From positions 558,001-622,000 of the forward strand of contig BTPP01000009.1 of assembly GCA_037102815.1 (NCBI GenBank): a stretch of 64,000 nt of DNA. Reading direction: 5' to 3'. The stretch is from Neurospora intermedia (lineage: Eukaryota > Ascomycota > Sordariomycetes > Sordariales > Sordariaceae). This document shows positions 1 to 11,178 of the stretch, piece by piece; the stretch's first letter is position 1, and each line of letters starts with the position of its first letter. A program made the translations under genes and the position numbers. Below the pieces are notes generated by a model. The model saw only the letters and a program-made list of their open reading frames with translations, was not told the origin of the DNA and ran no database searches.

Positions 1-113
1 CTACTCCTAGAACACGGCGCACGCCGCAAAGTACACAATTCACGTGCGCATAGTCCTTCACCACCATCTTTCTGGCACACAGTAGAGACGCAAAGCTGAC
101 TTTGGTTCATCAG

Positions 114-2373
114 ATACCCCCTTAAGAGCCGAGTGTACGACATCAAGACATACCCCGTCCAGACTGCCCAAGGCTCCACTGTCCTCATCTACGGCCACGA
201 AAATGGCGTTGCTCTGATTTGGCGAGGCGGTCGCAAACTCAAGGCATCAAAAAATGCAGCAGGCGCGGGGCAAAATGGGGGGAAGCCGGAAGATGCCGTC
301 ATGATTATTGACTCGGACGACGAGAGTCCCGCCATTCCATCTACACCCTTCGTGGACAAGCCCGAGTTCGACGACACCGTTACTACCGATGCTTCCTCGC
401 TCGCCGATATTGTCCAGACTCTCGACCTGGCATTTGGCACAGCCGTCCACCACATCGCTGTATTGCCCATGCCCACCTGCACCGCCCAAGACGAAGCCTG
501 GAACGGAGCGCAAATCCTGAAAGAGAAACTCGTCTTTGCTGTCACATGCGCCAACGGCGACGTCTATGTCGTGACACTACCATTGACACCTCCATCAAAC
601 GAGAGCAAGGCGCGACCGGCACTGAAGAACAGCCTGCTCGCTGGAAATGCGGGCAAGGGTGCGTGGGGGGAGACTCTGACATTGCTAGCAGGCCAGCGCA
701 AACCTTCGGGAGGAGTCGCCATTACGCTCGTGAAGGAGCAGCCAGGGTCGGAGTCATCACAAGGCCGTAAGGGGTCTGTAACCCGTGTCGTTGTTGCAGC
801 ACACGCGCGCGAGGCGAGCGGAACCCTTCGCTTCTGGGATGTTCCCTTGGACGCAACGCCCGGCACGACTGCTCGTGTCGAACCGTTCCAGACTGAGTAC
901 CTCCCGTCACCACTCGGCGGCATCTCGTTCAACCCGCTGCATGTCACACAGCTTCTGGTTGTTGATCCAGCGCATGCGGTGCGCATCTACGATTACTCCA
1001 TCCCATCTCTGCCTTCGGACGATACCTCAGAGGGCCCATTCCCTACCCAGGGTTCATGGTTAATCTCCCTCTACCAACCATTCGCCCGCGGGACGGACAT
1101 GTCCACGTCTCGCAAACCCGTCGTCGGCGCCGAGTGGATGGCCCACGGCCGGGCGATCCTCGTGCTGCTGGCCGATGGTCAATGGGGTATCTGGGACATT
1201 GACAACGCCAACCCGACCACTGCCTCGTCGGCCGGTCTCTTTACCAAGGCCAGCTCTGGCCTCCGCGGGTCAGCACTCACCCAATTTAGTGTCTCTGGCT
1301 ACCTAGAGGGAACCGCTACCGGTGCGCAGCCCCAGCGCAATCTTCCCACCACAACCCAGAAATCCGCACCCCTCATCGTCCCTTCGGCGCTTTCCTCTAG
1401 CGCCAGCGCCCCCGAAAAGCTCGCCACCGTCAGAGGCGGCGTTTACGTCTCCCGACTCCCCCTCCCTCGCAACGGCCTAGGCGAAGAGTCTGCAATCCTA
1501 TGGCTTTCCAATACCGGCGCCGATCATACTAACCCTATCGTCTGCACCATCCCCATCCTCTCCCGGTTCTGGGACGCCCAGCTTCAGCGAACTGGAGGCA
1601 ACCTTTGGACTAGCAGCACCCAACCGGCCGCGCGAATGCTCCGCCTCACCGACCTCAACGCCGGCTTACTAGGCGAGCGCCTCACAGCAGCCACCGCCAT
1701 CCCCCGCTCGACCGGGTCTCTCACCGAGTCAACAGAAGGGAAGCAGCTACCTATCGAGACCATCTTGCTAGGCGAAAGTAGAATGGTAGTCATCCACGAA
1801 AACGAAGATGCCTTCGATCAAGCTGCCGCAGCAGCAGCAGCCGCCGCCGGTCCTTTCTCATCCACCGAACGCCGTCTGATACCCCTACTTGCCCGTAAGA
1901 AAGCCAGGCTGAATCTTACCAGCGGCACCGCCAAGGCGATCATCGCCTTCCCCAAGCCTGAACAACCCAGTTCCATGGCGTTCAACCTCAGTTTGGCCCG
2001 TCCAGAAAACGGAGAGAAACTGCTCAGACCTAAACTGTTGGAGGCAGCAACCAAATCCCCAAGCGCAAGCTTCGACGGCGCGGGATCAACACAGGAGATT
2101 GACGAGGGAGGGGTTGCCCCCGATAGCCAAGACACTGTTGCGTTTAGTGCCTATGGAGGAGGAAAGAGCCAGAGCCAGGGTCGTGATCCAGGCTTGTTGT
2201 TCATCAATGACCTGAACTTTGCTGCGGACGTGGAGGATGACAAGTCGGAGGCGGAGGGAAGAGATATCGAGGCCGAGTTAATGGATATCATGGAAATTGA
2301 TAGGGAGTTGGAGGAGATGGAGAGTCAGAGGGGTAAACAGGGGACTAAGAGGGTGTTCTTCGAGGAGGGCTGA
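114..2373 (+). CDS. nup37: Nup37-like nucleoporin, 5' part outside the window
   Basis: The last exon encodes about 753 residues and ends at a TGA at 2371-2373. It has no ATG at its start. The frame is open back to 114, right after a CTGAC branch site (96-100) and a CAG acceptor (111-113), so at least one 5' exon lies beyond the left edge. The N-terminal part (YDIKTYPVQ, then YGHENGV..IWRGG) and a later stretch ending RFWDVPLD look like WD40 beta-propeller blades. The C-terminal 250 residues are low complexity (an alanine run near codon 570, acidic stretches) and end in a charged helix with KRVFFEEG. Length and layout fit fungal Nup37, a propeller of the nuclear pore Y-complex that contacts Nup120 and ELYS. 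The name rests on recalled similarity to Chaetomium Nup37; another WD40 protein is possible. Confidence 0.62.
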
Positions 2374-3618
2374 ACGTTTGGGCTCGACACGACGACAATA
2401 CATCTACGGGACGGACGCGATAACACCGACTTGGAGACGCCGCACATCCGAATGGCACGACCGGCGAAGTAACCTACACCAACACCGGTCTTCCTCTGAA
2501 AGAACAGCACCGACAACAAGCAGTGCCGAGTACCTACCTATCTATCTACCTACCTACTTACCGACGGATAAGAACAAATGGAGGAGAGGAATATGGAAAG
2601 TTGTCTACAGATACCCGACAATACTAACTGATTCCTAAACGACACGGACATTTTCTGCTGTTGGCATGCATAAGCATAAGATATCCTTGAACGAGAACGA
2701 AAGACAATTACCAGCATCGTCTCTTCAGTCAGGCAGGGACCATTTGCACCTTTGCTACCAACTTTCACTTGTTTTCTTCGTTTCGCTTGACCCCCCCGTT
2801 GGTTTCTCACCATCTGGTCCTATGCATCAAGTTACTAACTAACCTCAACAAGTATTCCCATCAGTTTCCTTTTCACGGTCACGTTCCAGTCAACCAATCC
2901 CTTTTATCCTCCCCTTTCCTTTCCTTTCCTCCCTTTTCCTCTTTTTTCTTTCTTTTTCTTGACTATTCAAACCCTTCCAATTCCACTTCCACTTCCACTT
3001 CCACACCCATAAACATCCCCCCTCTCCGTGTCCTCCCAATTTCCTCCCCAATTCCTCTCAAAACATTTCTCCTTTAGAGATATTTCCGCACGTTCAGGTG
3101 GAGCACAAGGCGAGATCAATCCTTGATTCCAGGCTCTGTATTCCGAGCGGTACATCAAAACAAGTAAATCCCCCATGGGGAAAAAACTTGTCAGCGTCAC
3201 TTTGGTGGGATATTTGTACCAAAGAGTACAAGTGGTGGGAGAAGAAGAATCTTTTTTCTTCTTTATATCCTGGCTTCCTTTGCCTTTCTGGCAGTCCTGA
3301 TAGGAAGTCGGGTTTTTGTGCGCTGATACATTTTGAAACTCCAAGTTACTTGGAAATATGTTCACGTTTGAAAAGGTATAGCAGAAGGTGAGATGAGGTG
3401 AAATGTAATAAATATTACGATTCGACTCTTGACGAATTCTAAAAGGAAAACTTCGTGATAGTCATCATGATGCAATCAATAACTGCTGTGCGCGCGTCCC
3501 TGAACGCCTCTGCTTTCCCTTTACCCATCCATCCATCCATCCATCCCTGTGAAACTGAATGGTCCCGTTCTTCAATCCCAAATGCAAATTCCGTCCTTTT
3601 TCTCGGTTGAACCCCTCT
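2374..3618. other. Intergenic, convergent 3' ends
   Basis: This is the gap between the 3' ends of the Nup37-like gene and the LEA-like gene. It holds short CTAC repeats near 2535-2560 and a strongly pyrimidine-rich stretch at 2880-3075, which looks like a fungal promoter tract on the plus strand, but no credible coding sequence follows it. CCAT repeats lie at 3528-3546. I see no gene. Confidence 0.6.
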
Positions 3619-4517
3619 TTAAGAGAACTCAGATTGCTTGCCAGCCTCCTTGGCCATCTTCTCCGTCTCCTGAGCCATACCCTTGGCCTTCCCTTGACCC
3701 TCGCTCACGGCACCCTTCGCCTTACCGGCGAGCTCGCTGGCCTTACCGCTCGCCTCGTCCTTGAGCTCCTGGGCCTTTCCCTGCACATCACCACCAGCAG
3801 CCTCGTTGGCAGCACCCTTGGCCTTGCCAGCGAGCTCCGAAGCCTTGCCCTTAGCCTCGCCAGTCAGCTCAGAAGCAGCGCCCGACAAGTTCCCGCTCGT
3901 CGCCTCGTTGGCAGCGCCCTTGGCCTTGCCCGCCAGCTCAGACGCCTTGCCCTTGGCCTCACCAGCAAGCTCGGAAGCCTTGCCCTTGGCTTCTCCCGCC
4001 AGCTCCGAAACGTTGCCCGAGGTGGCCTCGTTGGCGGCGCCCTTGGCCTTGCCTGTCAGCTCGGAAGCCTTACCCTTCGCCTCACCAGCAAGCTCGGAGG
4101 CCTTGCCCTTGACGTCCTTGGGGATGGCGTCGGCAGCGTCCGAAGCGGCGTTGCTGGCGGCGTCCTTGACGCGGGAGGCGAGGTCGGAGGGGGAGGAGGC
4201 GTTGGTGAGGGTGTCGGCGGTTTCCTTGAGTTTTGAGGCTACGTTGGCTGGTTGAGGAGAAAAAGAGTTAGTGAGTGTTGTTTCTGAATGAAGGAAGACA
4301 AAAAAAGGAAGAGGGAATGCGTACAGCCAATGTCCATGCCATCGAGGGCCTTGTCAGAAACAGCGCGGTTGACGGTGTTGAGAGTGTCCTTTACGGTCTC
4401 GGAGATGGACTTTTGGAGGGTGACGGAGGAAGAGAAGGCGGCGCGGGGCGTAGAGACGGCGGCGGCGCGGGGGATCTGGGTGGCGACCCTGCGAGTAGCA
4501 ATTGTGAAGGCGGACAT
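3619..4517 (-). CDS. Mitochondrial LEA-like repeat protein
   Basis: There are two exons: 4517-4325 and 4247-3619, joined across a GTACGC donor and a CAACCAG acceptor, giving 273 residues. The first 30 residues are basic and rich in Ala, Ser and Arg, without acid (MSAFTIATRRVATQIPRA), a typical mitochondrial presequence. From about residue 110 the protein is built of imperfect 11-residue repeats of the type AKGKASELAG and AKGAANEATSG, rich in Ala, Lys, Glu and Gly, as in group 3 late-embryogenesis-abundant proteins. Such repeats form amphipathic helices on drying and protect membranes or proteins. The repeats leave long open frames on the opposite strand that are only composition effects. Expression in conidia or under stress is an inference from the family. 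Confidence 0.82.
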
Positions 4518-5740
4518 TGTGATGATGTGTGGTGTGTTGGGTATCTTGGGTGTTGTTGTTGTTCGAATTAGATCCTCTGTTTTGGGATTCGGTTCGTGAT
4601 TTTTTTCTCGTTATTTGATTAGGAGAAAAAGAAAGTTGTTTGTTTGGTTTGTGTTTGTGTGTGACTGAATGGAAAGGGAAGAGGGAATTGTCTCAAGATG
4701 GAAGATATTGTTGCTTATAAAAAGGTTGTTTGTTTGCTCCTTCCTCTCACGTTTTGTTGTGGTGATGTCATCGGTATTGTGAAGTGCAGCTGCGTGTAAC
4801 CCCTGCAGGCCAATGACGTCCTCTTGCGGGGAAGGTGCGTGTGAACCTCGCTGGTCTTTGTGGGCGAGGGAGGTACCTAGGTACCTTGCACAATTCAGTT
4901 CTCGGTTCAGCTTGTTCAGATTTTTTTTGAAATTGTTCAAATTGTACAAATTGAAAAGTTCCCGTGCCTTGGTTGTTCTTTGGAACTATCACCTGCTACT
5001 CCACCGCCAACGATCATGGCTCGCATGTAAACAAGCACGGAACGCCGGAGACAGCTGCATCCTCTAGGCTTGACAGTTTGGAGGCAATGATACCAGTAAA
5101 TCTGTCAGAAGAGCAAGATCTTAAGAGCTGAGACAAGTGCTTCGGTCGAGGTTCGTATAGTTAATGCCTGATTCAGAGTCTTGACGAGAAGCAACAACAC
5201 CACATGTACACTTTCCACTTCACATGGCAACCAGCACCAAACACCTTCACACCAACCATCATGAACATCGTTGAGAGCTTCCACAAGTTTTTTTTGGAGG
5301 CTCCTTTCGATAGTGTAATTACCGGCGCCCATTGGGGCCTAGAGCGGTAGATCGCAACTCGTCAAGTCCCGTGGCTGTCACCCATGTCGAAAGCTTGGCA
5401 CCTTGATGGGCCTTTTGGTGGACTCCATGACGTTACCACTCAGGTACCTACCTCTAGCTACACCAAAAATACCTGCACCAGGGGCATCACAGCCTCCAAC
5501 AACCTGGAACTTACCTTACCTGATTGTCTATATCAGATGGATCCGTGACGCCTTCTGACGCTTGACAAAACATGAAGCAAGTTACAGCAATGGACCTAAA
5601 GTGCATCCAAGGTCCATCAATGAGGAGTAGATACCCCGGTGACCCCATGACTTTTCCACTCCGTCTTCCAGTCATCTGGTGCTTGACTTCAAACTGGTAA
5701 TGGTATTTCCAAAATTTCACATCACTCTACAGCAACGCAT
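4518..5740. other. Intergenic, LEA-like promoter side
   Basis: The part next to 4518 is the 5' leader and promoter of the LEA-like gene. A TATA-like TTATAAAAA (plus-strand reading 4715-4723) lies about 200 bp upstream of its ATG, in mixed orientation context. The rest has no credible exon. Small CCTAGGTACC-type palindromes occur near 4870-4885. Confidence 0.45.
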
Positions 5741-6875
5741 TTACCGCCCCTTGAACACGGGCTTCCTCTTCTCCGCAAACGCCTTCAACGCCTCATCGCG
5801 GTCCTCCGTCCTCACCACCCTCAGATACATATCGTTCTCCACCATCTCACTGGGCTCCTGCACGGCCTTGAGCGCGGCCCTAATGGCGACCGGGCCGCCC
5901 TCGCAAATCTCCATCGCCAGACGGACCGCCTCGCTCAGCGCCGTCCTGCGCGCCAGGCTCAGCACCATCTTGTCCCTCGGCTCCTGCTCCATGGCCGCCC
6001 ACTCCTTGGCCTGCTCCTCGGACTCGGGCGCGACCTCGACCAGGCGGTCGGCCAAGCCCAAGAAATAAGCCTCGGGTGCGCTGACGCGGCGGCCGGTCAA
6101 AATCAGGTCGCGCGCGCGGGGGATGCCGATGAGCTGGGGCAGGCGGTAGGTGCCGCCGGCACCGGGGATGATGCCTAGTCGGGTCTCGGGAAGGCCAACA
6201 ACGGCGTTGGAGGTCAGAACGCGAAAGTGCGTGGCCAGGGCCAGCTCGAGACCGCCGCCGAGAGCGATGGAGGAGATGGCGGAGATGGTGGGGATGGGGA
6301 GGTTCTGCAAAGAGGTGAGGGCGGTGCGGAGGGAGGTGAGGAAGGCGGCTGTTCTGTTTTTGGTGAAAAGAATCTTTGTTAGCCATTCCGGATGGTTAGG
6401 GAAAAGTTGGGAAGGGTTGAAATGAAAAAAAAAGAAAAGAAAAGGTAAAAGCTTACTCCTCCTGCGAAAACCCCTTGCGCTCCTTCAGATCCGCGCCCGC
6501 GCAAAAGCTGGTGTCAACAGCCGAAGAGATAATCAGCGCGCGGGTAGGGCCCTTCTCGTCCTCGCCGGCCACGCCGCCGAAGCGCTTCTGCCACGAAGCC
6601 ACGGGCTTCTCCTCGCCGGTCGCGGCATCGTACTGCGAGTGGACATCGTCAATCTCGTCGCGGAGCGAAGACAACAGAGCACGCGAGATGGCGTTGCGCG
6701 CAGCAGGGCGGTTGAGCTCGAGAATGCGGATGTGACCCGAGTTGGGCGCCGGAAGGTTGGTCACCCGGATGATGGGGCCGGCGGGGGCCTCGGTCGAGTA
6801 GAAGCGGCCGGCGGCGCGGACGAAGCGGCGGAACGACGAGGTCGTGTTGCGCGGGAGGGCGATTCTGACGGCCAT
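5741..6875 (-). CDS. Methylglutaconyl-CoA hydratase (AUH type), mitochondrial
   Basis: Two exons, 6875-6457 and 6353-5741, are joined by a GTAAGC donor and an AAAACAG acceptor and give 343 residues. The start is the ATG of MAVRIALPRN; residues 1-30 are basic and fit a mitochondrial presequence. The crotonase fold is clear: LELNRPAARNAIS near 52-64, the oxyanion-hole stretch SFCAGADLKER at 123-133, GGGLELALATHFRV at 172-185, and LPETRLGIIPGAGGTYRL at 194-211, with the two conserved Glu at about 176 and 196. It should hydrate 3-methylglutaconyl-CoA to HMG-CoA in leucine catabolism. A generic enoyl-CoA hydratase is the alternative. The C-terminus ends RKPVFKGR. The intron is 103 bp. Confidence 0.88.
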
Positions 6876-7544
6876 ATTGTGGGTGAGTTTGGTTGATGCA
6901 ATTGGCCGGGTGTTCGATGTCGAAAGATGCAATCCAGTTGTGACAAACACACAAGTCCCGAGATGTGGAATCGATAAATCTTATCAGTGAGCTCGGCCCA
7001 AAATTTGGGTGGAGAGCGGCATGAGCTTCAGCGGGAGGAAGCTGCAAATGACGTCGTGTTTTCCCCGGAGATGCGGAGACAGCTGCCCCTGCTCCGGCTG
7101 TTATGGAACTCCCCCACAGCGCCGAGCCTTAGAAGCAGTTGCACTAACATCGATGGAATTCACAAGCCGAACGGAAAATATCATCCAGCACCACTGCAAT
7201 CATATACGACATTTTCTCCTCGAAAATGTGAGGCATCAAGTCACATTCATGAATATTTTCTACCCTTCTATATCCGCATCCAGCCGAATCATGTTACCCC
7301 AAGTTAGGTATCGCAAGCAAAACTCATGGCCGAGGATAACCGGGCGACCCGTCCGAATCGGGAAACAAGCTCCCCCTGTAGGTGTACGACCGTCTACCAT
7401 AAGACGCAGGACCAACCACGTGGTACCCCAAATCCTCACCACATTCTCTGTTCTTTCTCCAGATCCATTCGTGTTCCTCGATTGCCCGCCCAGTTTCTTA
7501 TTCACCCAAAGGCGACAGAAGCAATCCGCAAAGAGACTGGAAAA
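6876..7544. other. Intergenic
   Basis: This is the promoter side of the hydratase gene and the 3' side of the secreted-protein gene. Several open frames on both strands lack start context and family features. I see no gene or RNA. Confidence 0.5.
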
Positions 7545-8322
7545 TCAATCATCCTCCTCATCCTTGGAGAACATGACATAGATGTTGCCGTTGGTAGCCA
7601 CGTACGCTCCACCACCCGTCATCTCAGTCTGCATGCCCACAACGCCGTCGAACTTGCAGGCGTCTACATATATCCTCCGTCAGCGATGTGTTTACTCAAG
7701 ATAATATCATTCGGGAAGGTTGTTATAACTCACCCAAAATCAGCTTTCCAGCAGCAGCGATGTCAGACCTACAACCCACGTCCCCATTGAACCCACAATT
7801 AGCATAAGTCCCTTTCCTCCCCCTTCCTTCCTTCCTTCCTTCCTTCCCTTTCTTTTCGTGTTCACCCTTCACCCCACCACCACCTAGGTAGTCACCCCCA
7901 GTCCAGCAGTCCAGCACTCAGTCAAAAAAGAAACAGAAGAAAAATACTCACGCATCAGCAACCTGCGTCCCCCGCATACTAACCCCCGCCCAAAACTTGC
8001 CACTGCTCCTCTCGCACAACGCCCTCCCCGGCGCCGGCACAGTCAATTGCTCGCTACCCTTGGCGGCAATCTCGTCGAGACAAGAGCGTGCGTCGAACAT
8101 GGTCATGAACCCTTCCGGGTCGGACACGCAGGTCGGGGTGGTGTCCACAGAGCCGGCCTGGCGGTTGGTGACGACGGTCTTGTGGTGTTTGTTGATTAGG
8201 TTGAAGGGCAGGTTGGCGTTGCTGTTGCCGTTGCTGTTGATGGGGGTAGGAGAGGCGAGAGCCAGGGGGGCGATGAAGGCGATGAGGCCGAGGAAGAGAG
8301 AGGGGATGGTGGAGAATTGCAT
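7545..8322 (-). CDS. Small secreted cysteine protein, unknown family
   Basis: Three exons, 8322-7952, 7768-7734 (35 nt) and 7663-7545, join in frame to give 174 residues. Two donors are GTGAGT and both acceptors are TAG. Residues 1-22 (MQFSTIPSLFLGLIAFIAPLAL) form a signal peptide with an ASP cleavage site. A KHHKTVVTNRQ stretch before the mature domain could be a Kex2-like processing region. The domain has four cysteines (CVSDPEG, SCLDE, ALCERSSGKFWAGV and DACKFDGVVG) and ends in an acidic tail, KDEEDD. I do not recognise the family. A diverged, decayed copy lies next to it at 8815-9697, with the same exon sizes, which supports this model. A TATA box lies about 140 bp upstream. Confidence 0.75.
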
Positions 8323-8462
8323 TTTGGGTGGTTGATTGGTGGTGAGTTGTAAGTGAGTGGTTTGGTGAGGGATGGAGGTAGACCTAGGTGGTAGGAGGCA
8401 GTGAGGTTTGTTGATGATGAGGGAGAGGGGAAGTTGTAGATGGGGATGGAGGATATGGGGGT

Positions 8463-8470
8463 CTTTTATA
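8463..8470 (-). promoter_or_regulatory. TATA box of the secreted-protein gene
   Basis: TATAAAAG read on the minus strand, 141-148 bases upstream of the ATG at 8322, is followed by a leader without an upstream ATG that I noticed. Position and match are good; function is inferred. Confidence 0.5.
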
Positions 8471-8814
8471 CTTCTACCTCTAGGTAGGGCTGGATTATCC
8501 ACAGGCTCGTGGTGCTCTTCGCGATGAGACGATTTGTGGCTGCCTTCGAGATACGTTTGTCTCTCGTCCAGTATGCGCCGTTTGACTGATTTCAACTCAT
8601 GTTAGAGAACGAAGAAAATTGGAATCGGAGAGTAACTTGGCCCTGGTGTGCTTTGCTAACGAGATCAGATGGAGGTCAAGAAAACAACACAGTTGATGAG
8701 CGATTCTCCAGATTCATCCTATATTCTTCCAGTTCTTCCAGGCCGCCATCGCGAAGATCAACTCGAATGCCCCCAAGTTCACCTCTATTGTTTAACTCTT
8801 CGTTTATCTCCCCG

Positions 8815-9697
8815 TTACTTCGAGAACACCAGCGAGATACTCGTGCCCTCCACGCTGTCCGTGCCAACCACCCAGCCATCCTTGCTACAAGTACTTGTAT
8901 TTCACACCATCAGCACAAGTGACTCGACTCAGCAATTTTCGACTCCCCCTTCTCGAGTACTAGCCAAGAATGAAAACTCACCCAAGATCCTCGACGCAGC
9001 CTTGGCAATCGCTCCTCTACACCATCACCGCATCGCCCATTCGTTAGCAATCACTTCCACCAACCAACACCATCCGGTATCTACTTGACTTCCTTTCCAT
9101 TTCTTTCCTCTTCATCCCACCCTTCTTCTACCAAGCCCCACATTTCCCCTACGCAGCAAACACTTCAGTTCCCTTTCCACCTTAGGTATCTATCATCCAA
9201 ACAACAAACAGCCTCTTCATTCCCAAGCCCCCAAACACATCTCCAAAGCCCCAAACAACCTAAATTTGTATCAAGAATGAAAGGTTGGAAGGGAGAGGAA
9301 AAAAACTCACTTGGTAGTTCTCTGATCTCCATTCCCACTAACCCCTGCGCGCAGCTTCCCACTCCCCCTAACGCACAAATCCTTCGTACCTACTTGAGGG
9401 ATAACTACCTCATCGTTTGGGTGCAAGTAGAAATCAAGGAGGCACAACCTTCCGTGGAACTCCAGCATTCTAGAGTCGCCTGGGATGATGTCGCATCTGG
9501 CTTCGCGTTTTGTGAGGAATGACTTGTTGCGGGAGTTATGAGAAGTGGAAATGGCTTGTTCTGGGGTGAGGTTGGATGGAATATTGGGGTTGGAGGAGGA
9601 GGAGGTGGTGGTGGTGGTGGTGGTGGGAACTGCTGTTGTGAGGTTGGTGATGATGGTCCAGACGGCTAAGGGTGAGAGGTGAGTGAGTGAGCTTCAT
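8815..9697 (-). pseudogene. Decayed tandem copy of the secreted cysteine protein gene
   Basis: Exon-by-exon similarity to the gene at 7545-8322 is visible. Exon 1 (9697-9311) holds a hydrophobic start and a domain reading ARCDIIPGDSRM, LCLLDFYLH, KDLCVRGSGKLRAGVSG, matching CVSDPEG, SCLDE and ALCERSSGKFWAGVS in the neighbour. Exon 2 (9016-8982) is again exactly 35 nt, flanked by a TAG acceptor and GTGAGT donor. Exon 3 (8884-8815) reads KDGWVVGTDSVEGTSISLVFSK before a TAA, matching the neighbour's C-terminus. The ATG frame does not run into the conserved exon 1 frame (a CTCA tetranucleotide repeat lies between them), and exon 2 does not join exon 3 in the conserved frame. It thus looks broken in two places, unless another start and splice pattern is used. 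Confidence 0.65.
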
Positions 9698-11178
9698 GGT
9701 GAGTCTTGGGCTAAGAAAGTGAGTTGTGGAAGTACTGGTGGGTTGGGATGGATTAGTGGTCCTGTGGTGGACGTTGGTGGAATTCTCGCGAGTTATACCG
9801 CGACCTATTGACTTCCGCCAACAACTGCCCTGGAGATTCGAATACGGCTCCCAGTTTCTCCTTCATTGATTTCGCCATGAACTCAATGTCAAAGACGCAA
9901 GAAACATTGGTTTCGTTGGGTCAAGTACTGTGCCAGCTCAGTCACCCGGATCAAGCAGCTCGAAGTATGGAAAATCTTATATCAATTCCCCCAAACAAGG
10001 TTTCCGAGTTGTTTGCCATGCCATTGCCGTGGTTGGTGCTGTTGGTCATGTTGGTTCGGTCGGGTGGTTTGCCATTTACCTGGATTCGCAACACGGGGCG
10101 AATCATATTACCGACGGGCAGCACCAGCGTAAGCTGATCCTCGGTGTAATTGAAAAGAGCTGGCAAAAGGTTTGAGCATGCCAAAAGATCCGAAGAAGTG
10201 CTCAATTCGAAATCCCGAGAGAAAGGAAAATCAGATGATAAAGGGTGACCTTCATGATTACTTTCACGCTTCTCGTCGCCCTCCATGCCTGTCTGCTCTT
10301 CCCTCTGTCTGACGCTACCTACTGGTCTAGACTCGCTCCTTCCTTTACGTTGATGGCTTCGTTCTTTCCTTTTCCCCTTCTCTCCTCTCCTTCTTCGCAG
10401 CCAATCCTGGCATCCTGAGTGCCTCTGCCTTTCTAAATAACCTACTCACAGCCTCATTCCTGCATCTGCATCGTCCTGATGCCGGACCGAAGATGGTGGT
10501 TTGACCGCCCGCGCGCCCGACCGCTGGAACTGCAATGTTGCCTCAGATAGGTGGTGTTAACAACTTGGCCAGGACGTAGTGTTTTCACTAACACTTGGCG
10601 CCAAGATTTTTCCCTCAGAGAAACTCAAGTTTTATACGCAAAACATCAATTTTTTTCTACCAAGACACTATACGATTAGGTCTGCCACAAGTCTCTACTA
10701 GGTAAAGTAAATAACCTGGCGGAAACTTTGATGGAGTTGCTTCATAATGGATTCATCTATCACTTGAAGAGTTGGGATATTTCTCCTTCGGAAGGCCGAT
10801 CTGGTAAGAAGACTTCTGGTATAAGTGATGGGCGTCGGTCGTGTTATAGTGCCACTGATCCGTTGATGGGACGCATAATCCCTTTTCTACTTTGTTTGAA
10901 TAATTAAGAAAATGAGCAGCATATGAGATGAGGTTTCATGTTTCACGACTTCTTCATCATATCATGTCTTTGTTTTTGCAACTATTGAAGAGTGTCCAAG
11001 GTGCTGGATTCGGCTTGGCTGGAGGCTGACTGTGGCCGTGGAATAGCTTGATGTTTATTTCGTAGCGAGTCTAGACAGTAAGTAGATACAGGTATTTGCA
11101 GAGTAGAAGGAAGTTGAAATTGCGTTAAATGTTGCTGAGGTGGTTCTATCTGTAACGACAGATGAAGAATGATGAACG
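9698..11178. other. Intergenic with one doubtful ORF
   Basis: An open frame on the minus strand, 10286-9951 (111 codons, from an ATG), reads PALFNYTEDQLTLVLPVGN, then IRPVLRIQVNGK. It lacks a signal peptide and recognised domain. Its position next to two secreted-protein copies suggests it could be an exon remnant, but the cysteines of that family are absent. The stretch 10270-10460 is pyrimidine-rich like a promoter. Nothing else is seen up to the 3' end of the HET gene. Confidence 0.35.

Noticed and set aside
3559-4236. Leucine/alanine-rich open frames on the plus strand opposite the LEA-like gene
   Set aside because: They are composition effects of the repeats; the minus strand has the presequence, the intron with good signals and the LEA repeats.
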